This document shows, in pieces, positions 24,801 through 34,100 of a DNA stretch of 64,000 nucleotides. Position numbers and translations under genes: made by a program. The stretch comes from Trebouxia sp. TZW2008 (lineage: Eukaryota; Chlorophyta; Trebouxiophyceae; Trebouxiales; Trebouxiaceae): the NCBI GenBank assembly GCA_002118135.1, contig BDIU01000123.1, positions 124,001 through 188,000 of the forward strand. Direction: 5' to 3'. The notes beneath the pieces were generated by a model that saw only the letters and a program-made list of their open reading frames with translations, was not told the DNA's origin and made no database searches. How positions within the stretch are numbered: position 1 is the stretch's first letter; the number at the start of each line of letters is the position of its first letter.

Positions 24801-27800
24801 ATTGTGAAAGAGTTTGCCTGTTTGTTGCAGATCCAGGTTACATGGGAACCTGCCGAGCATCACCACAATGATGTCTACTGGCACCAACTGCCTAGACGAT
24901 GCAGCCCTGGCATGAAACAATGGCATGAGTGCATAAAACAGCAAGATTAGGGCATGACCCAACAGAACAATGTGCAAAGGTCTTTGAGCGTTGGACCATG
25001 CATTTGCAAGGAAAATCCACAAAGCAATTGCCTTGCAGCAGAACCAGGTCACACAGCAATGTTGCCCTCCCAGGCAACACCACATGAATGTCTCCTGGCA
25101 CCAACTGCCTAGATGACGCCGCCCTGCAACATGGTGGCATGAAACAACAGCATGAGTGCATGGAACAGTAAGATCAGGGCATGAACCAACAGCATAAGGT
25201 CTGGGGTGTGTAAAGGTCTTTGAGCTTTGGACCATGCAATCAAAAGGAAATCCACAAAGCAGTTGCCTTGCAGCAGAAGAAAGTCGCATGGGACCTGGCC
25301 TGGAAGCAGAGAGCAAGGTTTTTAGAGCTGCATTCTATCACAAGTTGCTGTGGAGAGTGTAGTGATGGTGTGCCTTGAAGAGTCAAACTGACAAGAGCTG
25401 CATCGGGCAAGAGCTGCATCGGGCATACTGAGATTGCAGACTCGGCACAGCGGTGTGAGTAAACAACTCACTGCATTGGCTGCCGTGATGAGACTTGCTG
25501 ACCACAGTGTCTGACAGCAGCATGACAACACAGCCAGATGAGCAGGTAAATTTGTGTCTACCTTCTGGGTAGATCACACACTGTCAACTTGAAGATGCGA
25601 CCGAGCACCATTCAGTGCTATGGGCACACCCCACTGCTGTGTTGGCATTGCCAACAAGCAAGCAAGCCACTCAAATATGACAAGGTGCTGCGCAATGTGG
25701 ATTGTCTGCAAGCATGCTCAAGGTCCTGTCACTCAACAAGGTGCTGCACACCGCATATCACTCGCAAGGATGTGGGTGTCACCGTGTACAAGCAGCACAC
25801 CTTACACGGCCTTTCTATACTGAAGGAATCAGGCACTGCTGCTGAACAGCTTGATGCTTGTACAGTACAATTGCGCTTGGGTGACTTGCAGGTATTCTCC
25901 CAAAAAGTGCTGCAGAGTGTGGGTCACTTGCAATAATGCCTTTGGGCTATAGTCAATGTATTGACTACAGTGGTGCCAAGCAGCTCACCTGACACGGCCT
26001 TTCTGCACCAAAGGTATCAAGCGCTGCTGTCTGACTGAGTGAAACAGCTTGATACGCTTAGTGTACAGTGCACTTGTGGCAACGAACGCCGATAGGACTG
26101 TGACCAGAAGAAGCAGAATCGCTAGCACCTGATATCCCGCAGAGATCAGATACACCAGCTCGTAGAACTGCGTCACAAACACGCTCAAGGAGTCAGCTGC
26201 TATTGTGTAACCAATTGAAACAGCTTGCTGCGCTTGCTGTACAGTGCACTTGTGGCGACAAAGGCTGAAAGGACTGTGACCAGAAGAAGCAGAATCGCCA
26301 GCACCTGATAACCAGCATATATGAGATACACCAGCTCATAGAACTGCATCACAAACACGTGCCATGACCATTTGGGTTGGCTCCTTGTTCCAACTTAGTC
26401 ACTTTAGGCAGAGACATCTGCAAGTTGCTGAGACACTAGGCTTGCTAATCAGGTGAACAGATCTGCTGAGCAACTGAGCAGTTGTTTTAGGTGCAGATAT
26501 GGGTAAGGCAGCAAGGAGCGGCCGTATTGTGCATTACAGCTGGTGGGACACACCATGTCTGCCTATACAGCGAGTCATGTGAGGTCACACTGCAAAATTC
26601 AGAATGACATAGCAGAAGGGAACACATCCTTGCTGAGCTAGAATGCAAGCTGGACCATGTGATGACGGTCTCAGCAAGTTGAACAGCCACCAACAATTGC
26701 TATGATGGTGGCCACTATCAACACTGCAGAGACTTGAAAGTTGCAATGAAACCCTCTCTGCTGCAAGGGAGAGGTTCCTTCAAAATTTTTTGAATGATTC
26801 CTGATCATCATGATGATCTGTACTGGCAGCACAAATGGACATTGTCAAGGCTCACGAATGGAACCAGCTCACTTGCCTGAAGGATGTGAGGAGGGTAGGC
26901 GAGCACCGCAGCTGCCATTGTGAACAGGCTTGGTCGCCCATCCAGAATGTCATTGATGCCGTAAAGTTGTTGGACCTTCTTACGCTGAAAGCTGACTGAT
27001 GCATCCAGAGCAGACCACTCAGAACCTGTATGAAAAGATCACATCAAGGGACACACGGTCATGATGTTACTTCTTTGCAAGGGCGGGGGTAGCGCGGGTG
27101 ATGGCTGTCCAACATGTGAGCATGAGCGTTGCCGTACAACATGACTGCCTGTATGCTTTCTGTACACTCAAAGAGTGTTTATGACCCACACGCATTGCTG
27201 GTCATGATAGCAGCCCTTCCCGAGCATAATAAGGTGAGGTGCGCTTACAAGATGCATATACTTACTGCATTGGACGCAATCTGACAATCATCCTGCTTGA
27301 TGAGAACAAAACATGATTGCATGCTGGTGCACTATATCATCAGCATCTTCTGGTCAGCATTTGTCAAGTGTTATGCATGAAAAGCTGCTGCACATCATGA
27401 AAGAATAGAGTGATGTAAGATATGTTTGGCAGGACTAGGAAAAATGCATGAGCTTGAAGGCCTTGACAAACAGCGATACAATGGCAAGTGCAATCTGACC
27501 TGCGTTGATGGACTGCAAGGCTAGCATGGCATTGTGCAGCTGCAGCGGTACTCCAACAGGCATGTCTGGCAGCCGCTTGAAGGTGTCCTCACAATCATCA
27601 TAGACATAGACCACCAATAGCAGGGAGATACGCCGCACAAATGGAGCTGTATCAGCATTGCACCCATACTGCACCGCACTGCTGACTTCAGAACGAGATG
27701 TCATTGCAACCATCAAAGACGTAGACCACCAGCAACAGAGAGATGCGCAGCTGTATCACTACTGCACCCATACTGCAGCACAGTCTGACTTAAGGTGCCC

Positions 27801-29687
27801 AATCGCAGAAAGCAGCAGCATGAATGACAAGACTTCATGACTGGCCATCGCACTGTTCTGAAAGCCACCAGCTGCATTGGGTGCAAGTGCCATTTGTGAC
27901 CATTATATCAAGAGAGTACCACCATCAGCTCTACACAATGCTGGCTGATGCTATGATATGTGCATGGCAGTGCCAGGAACAGGACATGTGCCTTCACTGC
28001 ATGTCACGCAACTTACTGATGTAGTCATGATGTGAGCAAGAGTATGCTCTGCTGCCTATGATGTGGTCATGATATGAGCAAGAGTATGTTCTGCTGACGA
28101 TGATGTGGCCGTGCTGTGAGCAAGAGTATGCTCTGCTACCTATGATGTGGTCACAATGTGAGCAGGAGTATCCTCTGCTGCCTATCATGTGGTCATGATG
28201 TGAGCAGAACTATGCTCTTGCAGATGACAGCACTGACCTGCTCGCCATACGCAGAGGGGACTGGAATCTGGAGCTGCTTCTGGACTCTGGCCAGCGCCTG
28301 CCGTCCAGAAGCAAACTGCACAATGCATGCTCTGGTCAGCAACAGCAACAGCCATGGATGCTATCAACTTTGCAAATATCTGCTGCAATCCTGTCCACAT
28401 GCGTTAATTTGGCATGGGTTCATGTCTTTGGACGCGCTTTTGCTCAAGATGGAATTACATGCTCAAGCGTGCTATCAGACTCACACAAGGATCACAATTA
28501 ACATAGGTTCCAAGGCTTGGCTACTGAACTCAGAACACTACAATACATTCTTTCCATGCTAGGGCTGACCCCCCACAGATCAACTTCCTGCTGGTTGCTG
28601 CTCTAAAGCAGCAGTCCCGGGCTGCCTCTGTAGACAGAGGTCCCCTTTATGACGCCTAACGGCACAATCATTATCTTTTCCATGCTATTCAATTTGAAAG
28701 ATGAGACTGCTGCAGTTGCACAGGTGGACGAAGGTAGGCAACATTGTCCACAGCAGTGTAGTCATCATCAAGTTGCTGTTTCGCAACCTGCTGCTTGTGC
28801 TCAGCTGCCCATACAGCATGTAAGTCAAGCACATGTTGTGCATGTCAATGAGTGCTGTGCTTGCTGCATGGGCTTAGCACCCCTTAACATGCACAACAAG
28901 TGCTTGACTCACATGCTACATCAGCACGCCTAGACAGGGGCCACATGTGCTTGACTCACATGCTACGTGGGCAGTTGAGCGCATGCAGCAAGCACACATT
29001 GACATGCACAACATCTCCTTGACTCACATGCTACATGCGCAGTTGAGCGCATGCAGCAATCACAGCACACATTGACATGCACAACATCTGCTTGACCCAC
29101 GTGCTACATGGGCAGCTGAACACATGCAGCAATTGCATTGACATGCACCACATCTGCTTGACTCACATGCTACATGGGCAGTTGAGCGCAAGCAGCTGCG
29201 GCAATCACAGCACGCCTTGACAGTCACAACATCTGCTTGACTTGCATGCTACATGGGCAGTTGAGCGCATGTAGCTGTTGGCAATCACAGCGCGCCTTGA
29301 CAGTCACAACATCTGCTTGACTTGCATGCTATATGGGCAGCAGAGTGCTTACAGCAAGCGCAGCATACCTTGACATGCACAACATCTGCTTCACGCAGAG
29401 GGCATCCTTGCAGGGTCCATAGCCGCAATCTTGGGCTGTAATGACAGATCACCCACAGCAGACCCCCTGTCAAGAACACCAGAAGCCTGTAGATGATCAC
29501 TGCCCAGGACCTGTCTGTGTACCCCACGAAAGCATGCACGGTCTGCAAAGCAACTTGTCAGCTTCAGACGCACTGCACAGACCTCGGCAAGATCGACGTG
29601 AGACGTCCACCGCACCTGGTCTTCTGTTGCGTTGTTTGGCTTGTTTGTCTGGAGTCCTTCTGCAGCATTCTGATGCGATGTGCTCAT
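12822..29687 (-). CDS. P5B-like P-type ATPase (ATP13A family)
   Basis: Exons found: 29687-29616, 29542-29369, 28331-28238, 27646-27500, 27025-26877, 26167-25989, 24525-24421, 23386-23273, 22553-22499, 21977-21892, 21230-20931, 20231-20040, 19049-18831, 18348-18143, 17628-17184, 16796-16599, 16000-15859, 15317-15256, 14973-14890, 14494-14270, 13190-12822. All phases agree except across one missing exon between 25989 and 24525. That gives about 1,205 residues plus the gap. Visible landmarks are the P5 N-terminal membrane hairpin (RLWTLQGCPLREAD), actuator LVPGD and SGE, phosphorylation site CFDKTGTLTG, nucleotide-domain RGAP, MVTGD, VFARMSSQQKGQ, CGDGINDLLAL and the C-terminal membrane bundle. 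P5B pumps in animals export polyamines from endolysosomes. Here the usual TM4 PPALP reads APIGGP. Exon 16796-16599 has about 13 extra residues (LYRGTGRQRRHLS). Exon 17628-17184 carries a long polar insertion. One intron is GC-AG. The first exon is less certain. Confidence 0.85.
13295..13402 (+). repeat. Dispersed repeat family A, copy 2
   Basis: The unit is about 95 bp. It runs from ACAGGACC through CTGGTTGGAGAC, CCAGTACGTACCTAGCTGGG and CCTGCTGAGCCTG to a tail of AATG-type repeats. It sits in a P5B intron. The five other copies in the window are listed separately. Confidence 0.8.
15107..15178. repeat. 24-bp tandem repeat, three copies
   Basis: AGTCAAAGTATGCTGC followed by ACACAACA occurs three times in direct tandem, within a P5B intron. 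Confidence 0.85.
15367..15416. repeat. CTG/CAG trinucleotide tract
   Basis: An interrupted run of CTG triplets lies in the intron just upstream (on the minus strand) of the P5B exon 15317-15256. Confidence 0.85.
15731..15857 (-). repeat. Echo of the P5B CGDGIND exon (donor side)
   Basis: The 3' part of exon 16000-15859 and its donor are repeated once, about 125 bp further into the intron. The phrase TACCTTCAA recurs at 15731 and 15856. The frame is not maintained. Confidence 0.8.
16049..16101. repeat. 29-bp direct repeat, two copies
   Basis: TAGTATCTTTGACAGGTATA plus CTGTCCAC occurs twice in tandem in a P5B intron. Confidence 0.85.
19090..19262 (-). repeat. Echo of the P5B exon 19049-18831
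   Basis: This is a second copy of the acceptor side of the exon encoding the LKRFEFEASLMRSG region, about 206 bp upstream on the minus strand. It includes the same TGCATGCAG acceptor area. A T-run disrupts the frame. Confidence 0.85.
19305..19410. repeat. GCTAT pentanucleotide microsatellite
   Basis: About twenty GCTAT/GCCAT units lie in a P5B intron, the later ones degenerate. Confidence 0.95.
19860..20039 (-). repeat. Echo of the P5B exon 20231-20040, donor side
   Basis: The region resembling the exon end (encoding about GDLADQQTFKAV) and its GTAATATCA donor is repeated about 139 bp downstream on the minus strand, with substitutions. Confidence 0.75.
20240..20580 (-). repeat. Echoes of the P5B exon 20231-20040, acceptor side
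   Basis: At least one long copy, encoding PEFHGMTPVEGRRLASLQRT, and shorter fragments lie upstream of the true exon on the minus strand, each with a TGCAG-like acceptor. Frames are broken. Confidence 0.85.
20590..20665 (+). repeat. Dispersed repeat family B, partial copy
   Basis: The phrases GGGAGCCAGATGT, CCAATGAGA and TCTGGCTTGA, followed by GCACAGG, match the fuller copy at 22640-22760. Confidence 0.55.
21305..21385. repeat. GTAT/GTAC tetranucleotide microsatellite
   Basis: An alternating GTAT and GTAC tract of about 80 bp lies in a P5B intron. Confidence 0.95.
21815..21886. repeat. Poly-G tracts next to a P5B splice donor
   Basis: Runs of 8, 15 and 21 G occur. The last run abuts the donor of exon 21977-21892, so the minus-strand intron begins GTAAAC followed by a C run. 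Between the runs sits TTACCCGGCA, a near copy of the exon end plus donor (TTTACCGGCA). The plus strand has strong quadruplex potential. Exact run lengths may reflect sequencing error. Confidence 0.85.
22640..22760 (+). repeat. Dispersed repeat family B, copy 2
   Basis: It matches the reverse complement of 44430-44560 over about 115 bp. Shared phrases are GAGCCAGATGTGACTCAT, CACAGGTGAATGT and GCAGCTGATCAG. An ATCA tetranucleotide run (22613-22641) borders its left end. Confidence 0.8.
23206..23233. repeat. CT dinucleotide run
   Basis: An almost pure CT tract lies within the P5B intron after exon 23386-23273. Confidence 0.9.
23387..23880 (-). repeat. 80-bp tandem array of acceptor-side exon echoes (P5B)
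   Basis: AGCAGCCTGC or a close variant starts at 23381, 23461, 23541, 23621, 23701, 23781 and 23861, exactly 80 bp apart each time. On the minus strand each unit reads pyrimidine, CGCAG or GCAG, then GCTGCTCAAG, like the acceptor and first codons of the true exon at 23386. Because 80 is not a multiple of three the frame rotates, yet long frames stay open across the array. Confidence 0.92.
24660..25310 (-). repeat. Four echoes of the P5B actuator-domain exon
   Basis: Copies of the exon encoding LVPGDIIVLLPGKVPCDLVL lie at about 24665-24770, 24830-24905, 25015-25130 and 25255-25310, upstream of the true exon 24525-24421. Most keep the AGGCAG|TTGGTGCCAG acceptor. None keeps the EESNLSGE end and donor. 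One has a short insertion, and the last is only a fragment. Confidence 0.9.
26190..26365 (-). repeat. Echo of the P5B second membrane exon
   Basis: This is a near-complete copy of exon 26167-25989, 177 bp upstream on the minus strand, still with TGATGCAGTTCTATGAG-like acceptor sequence. It is interrupted towards its 3' end. Confidence 0.88.
27650..27765 (-). repeat. Echo of the P5B exon 27646-27500, acceptor side
   Basis: The phrase GTAGACCACCAGCAACAGAG and its surroundings repeat the part of the exon encoding ISLLLVVYV, about 110 bp upstream on the minus strand. Confidence 0.7.
28021..28215. repeat. About 43-bp tandem repeat, five copies
   Basis: Units read TGAGCAAGAGTATGCTCTGC followed by CTATGATGTGGTCATGA, with slight divergence. 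They end just before the donor of P5B exon 28331-28238, in the same intron. Confidence 0.9.
28616..28685 (+). repeat. Dispersed repeat family C, copy 1
   Basis: CAGGCTGCCTCT-type sequence includes the perfect short hairpin CCTCTGTAGACAGAGG (28625-28640). A related copy occurs at 56000-56062. Confidence 0.6.
28800..29368 (-). repeat. Array of donor-side echoes of P5B exon 2, with one inverted unit
   Basis: The phrase ACAACATCTGCTTGAC, which spans the exon 2 end on the minus strand, recurs at about 29309, 29229, 29150, 29084 and 29011 after the true site near 29389, mostly 79-80 bp apart. In most units the donor GT has become GC or been lost. At 28815-28870 a unit lies in the opposite orientation and pairs with 28876-28925 as a large hairpin. 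Confidence 0.88.
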
Positions 29688-31132
29688 ACCATCTGGGGGC
29701 TATCACTATGCAGGTCGTGAAAGAGAGTGATATTTGACAGTACTAGCTGTGTTGATGAGCAGGCAAGCGCGCAGCTGAACATTCTCTGCTTCCCAAATTG
29801 CAGCGGACTCGGGACCACAGGGCTGATGTGGAGGTTTGTTGTCAATTGCGCCTCACTTGTAGAGCTAATGATCAGGCACTTTCGGCAGTCTTAATTGCTA
29901 TTCTACTTTGAGACGAGTGTGGTCTAAAAGAGTATCGGACAACAAGGCCTCAGTCATATGCTAGCTGCTTGTCACTTGATCCTCGGACGAGCAGAGAGAG
30001 GGCAAAAGACACGATGGTTATTGATAGTGTGCTGCTGCTCTCTGTTCACAGCAGCTCGAAAGATCGTGAGTTACGACCGAACTTGACTCTACGTGACGTG
30101 CTGCTCCGAAACCATATAATCGCAACAGTGGGAAGCTCACAATGGTAAGAGGCGATTCACACTAATTCGTCAGCTTGCCATCGTAAAGTGTATCAACACA
30201 CAGACGAGAAAGCTAATAAATGACACAGCTCGCTTTTCCTCAGCGAGCTAGGCATGTGCATGACCCCAGCGGCCAACAGATTCCCTACTAGTAGGGCTTT
30301 TTGCCAAGATGAACATGAGCGTGCTTAATCACGAGCTCGCAGTAAACTCTATCAGGAAGCAGTAAACTCGATCAGGAAGCTATGCACGCCCTGTCTCAGG
30401 ACTCCTTTCGATGTGCATGTCACGAGCATACAGCATACTGCAGCCATGGTCTGAGCACAGGTGCACCCACACTAAAGGTTTTCATGATCTTGAACTGAAC
30501 TGTCAGACAGCCTTTTACAATCTTTGGATGCAAGTTTTTGGTGCACAATTGGTGCAGTGCCCAAATCAGGTTTGGGACTGTTGCTACGACATGTGATCTT
30601 GGCGATTTCCCAAAGCTTGCTCGTCAGTGCAGTTTTGGGGACCTTCTTTCAGATCACCAACTAAGTAAATCAGATTTTGGAAGGAAAGCAGACTTGCGGA
30701 TGCCGATGCATTTGACTTCACTCGAAATCAATTTTCTGCTTGTTTCTCTTAAAATGCAGGCTTCGAGACTCCGAAAATCACTTGGGGATGAGAGTACTAA
30801 TCGCACCACTCACACGCAAGCTGATGCATATGCCTCCACATCCGCACACAAATCAGATTTCGCACTTGCTGTTGCTGACAATGCAAATTTTCTGTCGTAG
30901 GGATACAGAGTTGGCTCAGAGCTTGCCTCAGCTCAATGAGTGTTGAGAAGGCATTTTGTGAGCATTCCAGGCGTGGCCACTACAGTCATGATCACTGCTG
31001 AATGCGCGGTCGCGTCGTCGCAGGAACGGCGGACGCTCTTGTCCTGTTGATCAGCAGCTGACCGAGAGAATATCCGCCTTGCTTGCGCAGCGCCGCGAAG
31101 CCGTCGGCGAAGCTTGTGTGATCTCAAGCAGC
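29688..31132. promoter_or_regulatory. Divergent intergenic region (P5B / XRN1)
   Basis: These 1.4 kb between two divergent start codons must include both promoters. A 120-codon frame at 30538-30900 has no recognisable motif. No family of repeats was seen except a short duplicated AGTAAACTC.ATCAGGAAGC near 30342-30380. Confidence 0.5.
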
Positions 31133-34100
31133 ATGGGTGCGCACCAGTTGCCTTGTACCGCTATGCTTGCTCGCTGACCCTCATATACCGTGGAGCGACA
31201 GGTGATGAGTATGCATGCAGGGATTCCCAAGTTCTACCGATGGTTGAGCGAACGATATCCCTTGCTCAACCAACCAACTGATGTTGGCGAGACTCCCGTA
31301 GTCGACAACCTGTATCTGGACATGAATGGCATCATTCACAACTGCACACATGGAAACGATCCAGGCACAACGCTTACGGAGGAAGAGATGGTCGTCAAAA
31401 TCTTCAGCTATTTGGACAAGCTCTTTCAAGTTGTAAAGCCACAAAGGCTGTTGTTTATGGCAATTGATGGTGAGACCCACTATGCATGCATGCAAAGCAC
31501 TGATGTGCATTCATGGTTCAGTTTTATTCCAAAAAGTGCTATAAATGCATGCATGCATGCGTGCATGCAGTGCTTCAATGCGCTTTCATGTCCAACAAGG
31601 GAGACTATGCCATGCATTGTCCCGTATTCCTGTACCCATGGCTAGCAAGCTGGCTCAGCACGTTTCAAATCTGTTTGTGCATTCCTGCAGGCGTTGCACC
31701 CCGTGCCAAAATGAACCAACAGAGGTCCAGAAGATTCAGGTCAGCCAGGGATGCAGAACAGGTATCTCTCCTGACAGGCTATGCAACTTTGGTTTGCAGA
31801 CATGCATGTTTGAACAACAGCAGAGTGACCTCTGTAACAATTGCTTTGGTCACCAAGAGATTGTCCTTATGTTGAATTGTCCTTACTAAGAGATGCCATT
31901 GCAGTCAGAATGCAGTGATGGGAATGCAGTAATGTCCTTGCATTCGGAATGCCCTTACATCAATATTACTTGCAAGGGGAAGGGTACTGTATGCTTTGCC
32001 AATGATGGTAAAAAGGGTCCAAACATCACCTGAGTTGCTGCGTTTGGTTTTGCTGCAGTCGCGTGCGGAAGCTGCAAGGAAAGGGGAAGCAGTCAACCAT
32101 GACTCATTTGACTCGAACTGCATTACTCCTGGAACGCCTTTCATGGCACGCTTGGGAGCTCATCTGCGCTTCTTCGTCCGCAGAAAGATTGCCGAAGACC
32201 CTGCATGGCAACGCCCGCATGTTATTTTCTCCGGTAAATTCAAGTCTCTCTGGAACATCTATGCAAATGTGTGCTGCACAGAGGTTGCCACCTGACATAT
32301 CTTCATAAGTCTTGTGATCTGCTGAGCATTTTCAGTGATGCCCACATGCCTGCATTTTGCGCCCAGCCTCTCAGCACTCTAGTCTAAACATGCATTTGCC
32401 AGGTCATGGCCAGGGACACTTGCAGATTACTGGCAAGTGATTGACGCTCTGGCCCAATGCGTTTTCCTGAGCCCATCTACCACACTTTACTCATATCTTT
32501 ATGCTGTGTGAAGATATGCGCAATCAGGTGACATACCAGAGCCCCTGTAAGTTGAAGCAGCCCAGAATTGCTGGTTGTAGAGCAGCAACCAGCAGAGATG
32601 TTTTACTGTAAGCTCTTTCTTGTCAAAAGGGCATGACGCTCCTGTTGAGAGTGAGCACAGCATCATGGAGTCAAAGACCAAATTGGCCGGAGGCATTTGT
32701 TTAATCCTGTACACAAATACATACCTATCCAAGTGGCCCAAGCCTGCCTAGCATGCGTTTTGAGTAAATGAACCAATGAATGAGAATTTGTTGTTGTGTC
32801 AACAGGGCATGACGTTCCTGGTGAGGGTGAGCACAAGATCATGGAGCACATTCGCCACCAGAAGCGCTCTCCTGACTACAAACCCAACCAGCGCCACTGC
32901 TTGTATGGCCTGGATGCAGATTTGATTATGCTTGCACTTGTAAGCCCTCACTCTCCAGAAGCCGTGGTGCCCTCTGCCTCACATTGGCCACTGCCCAGCA
33001 TTGCACTAGATGCATGCATCCTGTCAGCTGGTCATCCTGTCACGTTCATTCTGCCATCTGCCTGATGTATGGCACTGCACAGCACCGCATGCTTGTTGTC
33101 TTGTAAGCTTGTCAAACGGATCGCACAGGACCGAAGTGGTTGGAGACAGCTGATCGCTCCAGTAAGTACCTAGCTGGGCCTGCCGAGCCTGTGTTGCATA
33201 TATTTAGAATGAATGAAACTGAAGCTTGTCAGTGTCTTGGCAGCATGTTTTGTGCAACCCGCCCAGTGACATCTTACATTGCTACACAGCAAGCTTGGCT
33301 GTCATATGCCATAGACCAGTAGTGACTTGAACCTGACATTGTTTGTATCACCCCCTGCTGGGTCCTTATGACAGACAACTGACTATCATGTTCTGGTAGC
33401 CCACATAACATGTGTGACAAAGTGCACAGTGTGCTGCAACTGTGTATACTCTTGCTGTGAGCAATGCAGCGTGCTAGCAAGGAAGGCTGCATTGTGTGAC
33501 TTGCATTGCTGCCATGTTGGTTCTCAGACTGGCTAACCCAAGGCCATGAATACACATATACACACAGAACACACAAAAACAGCAGCCTGATTATGCTCAA
33601 AGGCCATGCACACTGCCATAATGCACAGACTGGCATGCATGGCAGACTAAGTGACTCTTACCCCATTCTGCTGTTGATTGCTAGCTGGTTGCAGGTGTCA
33701 CACGAACCCCATTTCTGTTTACTGAGAGAGGTGGTCAGCTTTTCTGGGGGCAGCAGGGGCCGCCCTACAAGGGAGGTTCTGCAAAATCCCTGCCAAGAGT
33801 CTTTTATTCTGTTTCAAATCGGTCTGCTTAGAGAATACTTGGAGTTGGAGTTCAAGAATGATGCGCTGCCTTTCCCATATGATGTGGAGCGCGTCATTGA
33901 TGACTTTGTCCTGTTTTGTATGCTCATTGGAAATGACTTTTTGCCAGGTGGGCTTTTGAGGTGCCTTACATCCACTGTATAGAACAATGCATGTGCTGCA
34001 ATGTTGCTCAACGTACAGAACACTGCATGTGCTGCAATGTTGTCCACTGTGTTGAAAATTGCATGTCCTGCAGTGAGGCAAACATTGAATCCAAAAGCAT

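Noticed and set aside
25600..25980. Candidate for the missing P5B exon between the second membrane segment and the actuator domain
   Set aside because: Part of this stretch is a copy of the exon end at 25989 (AAAGGCCGTGTAAGG). No candidate had both correct phase (2 in, 0 out) and family-like sequence, so I left the gap open.
30140..30150. ATG|GTAAGA near 30141, which looks like a tiny first exon for a plus-strand gene
   Set aside because: XRN1 already has a better start at 31133 that restores the conserved MGIPKFYRW end, and no other plus-strand gene follows. An untranslated role in the XRN1 leader cannot be excluded.
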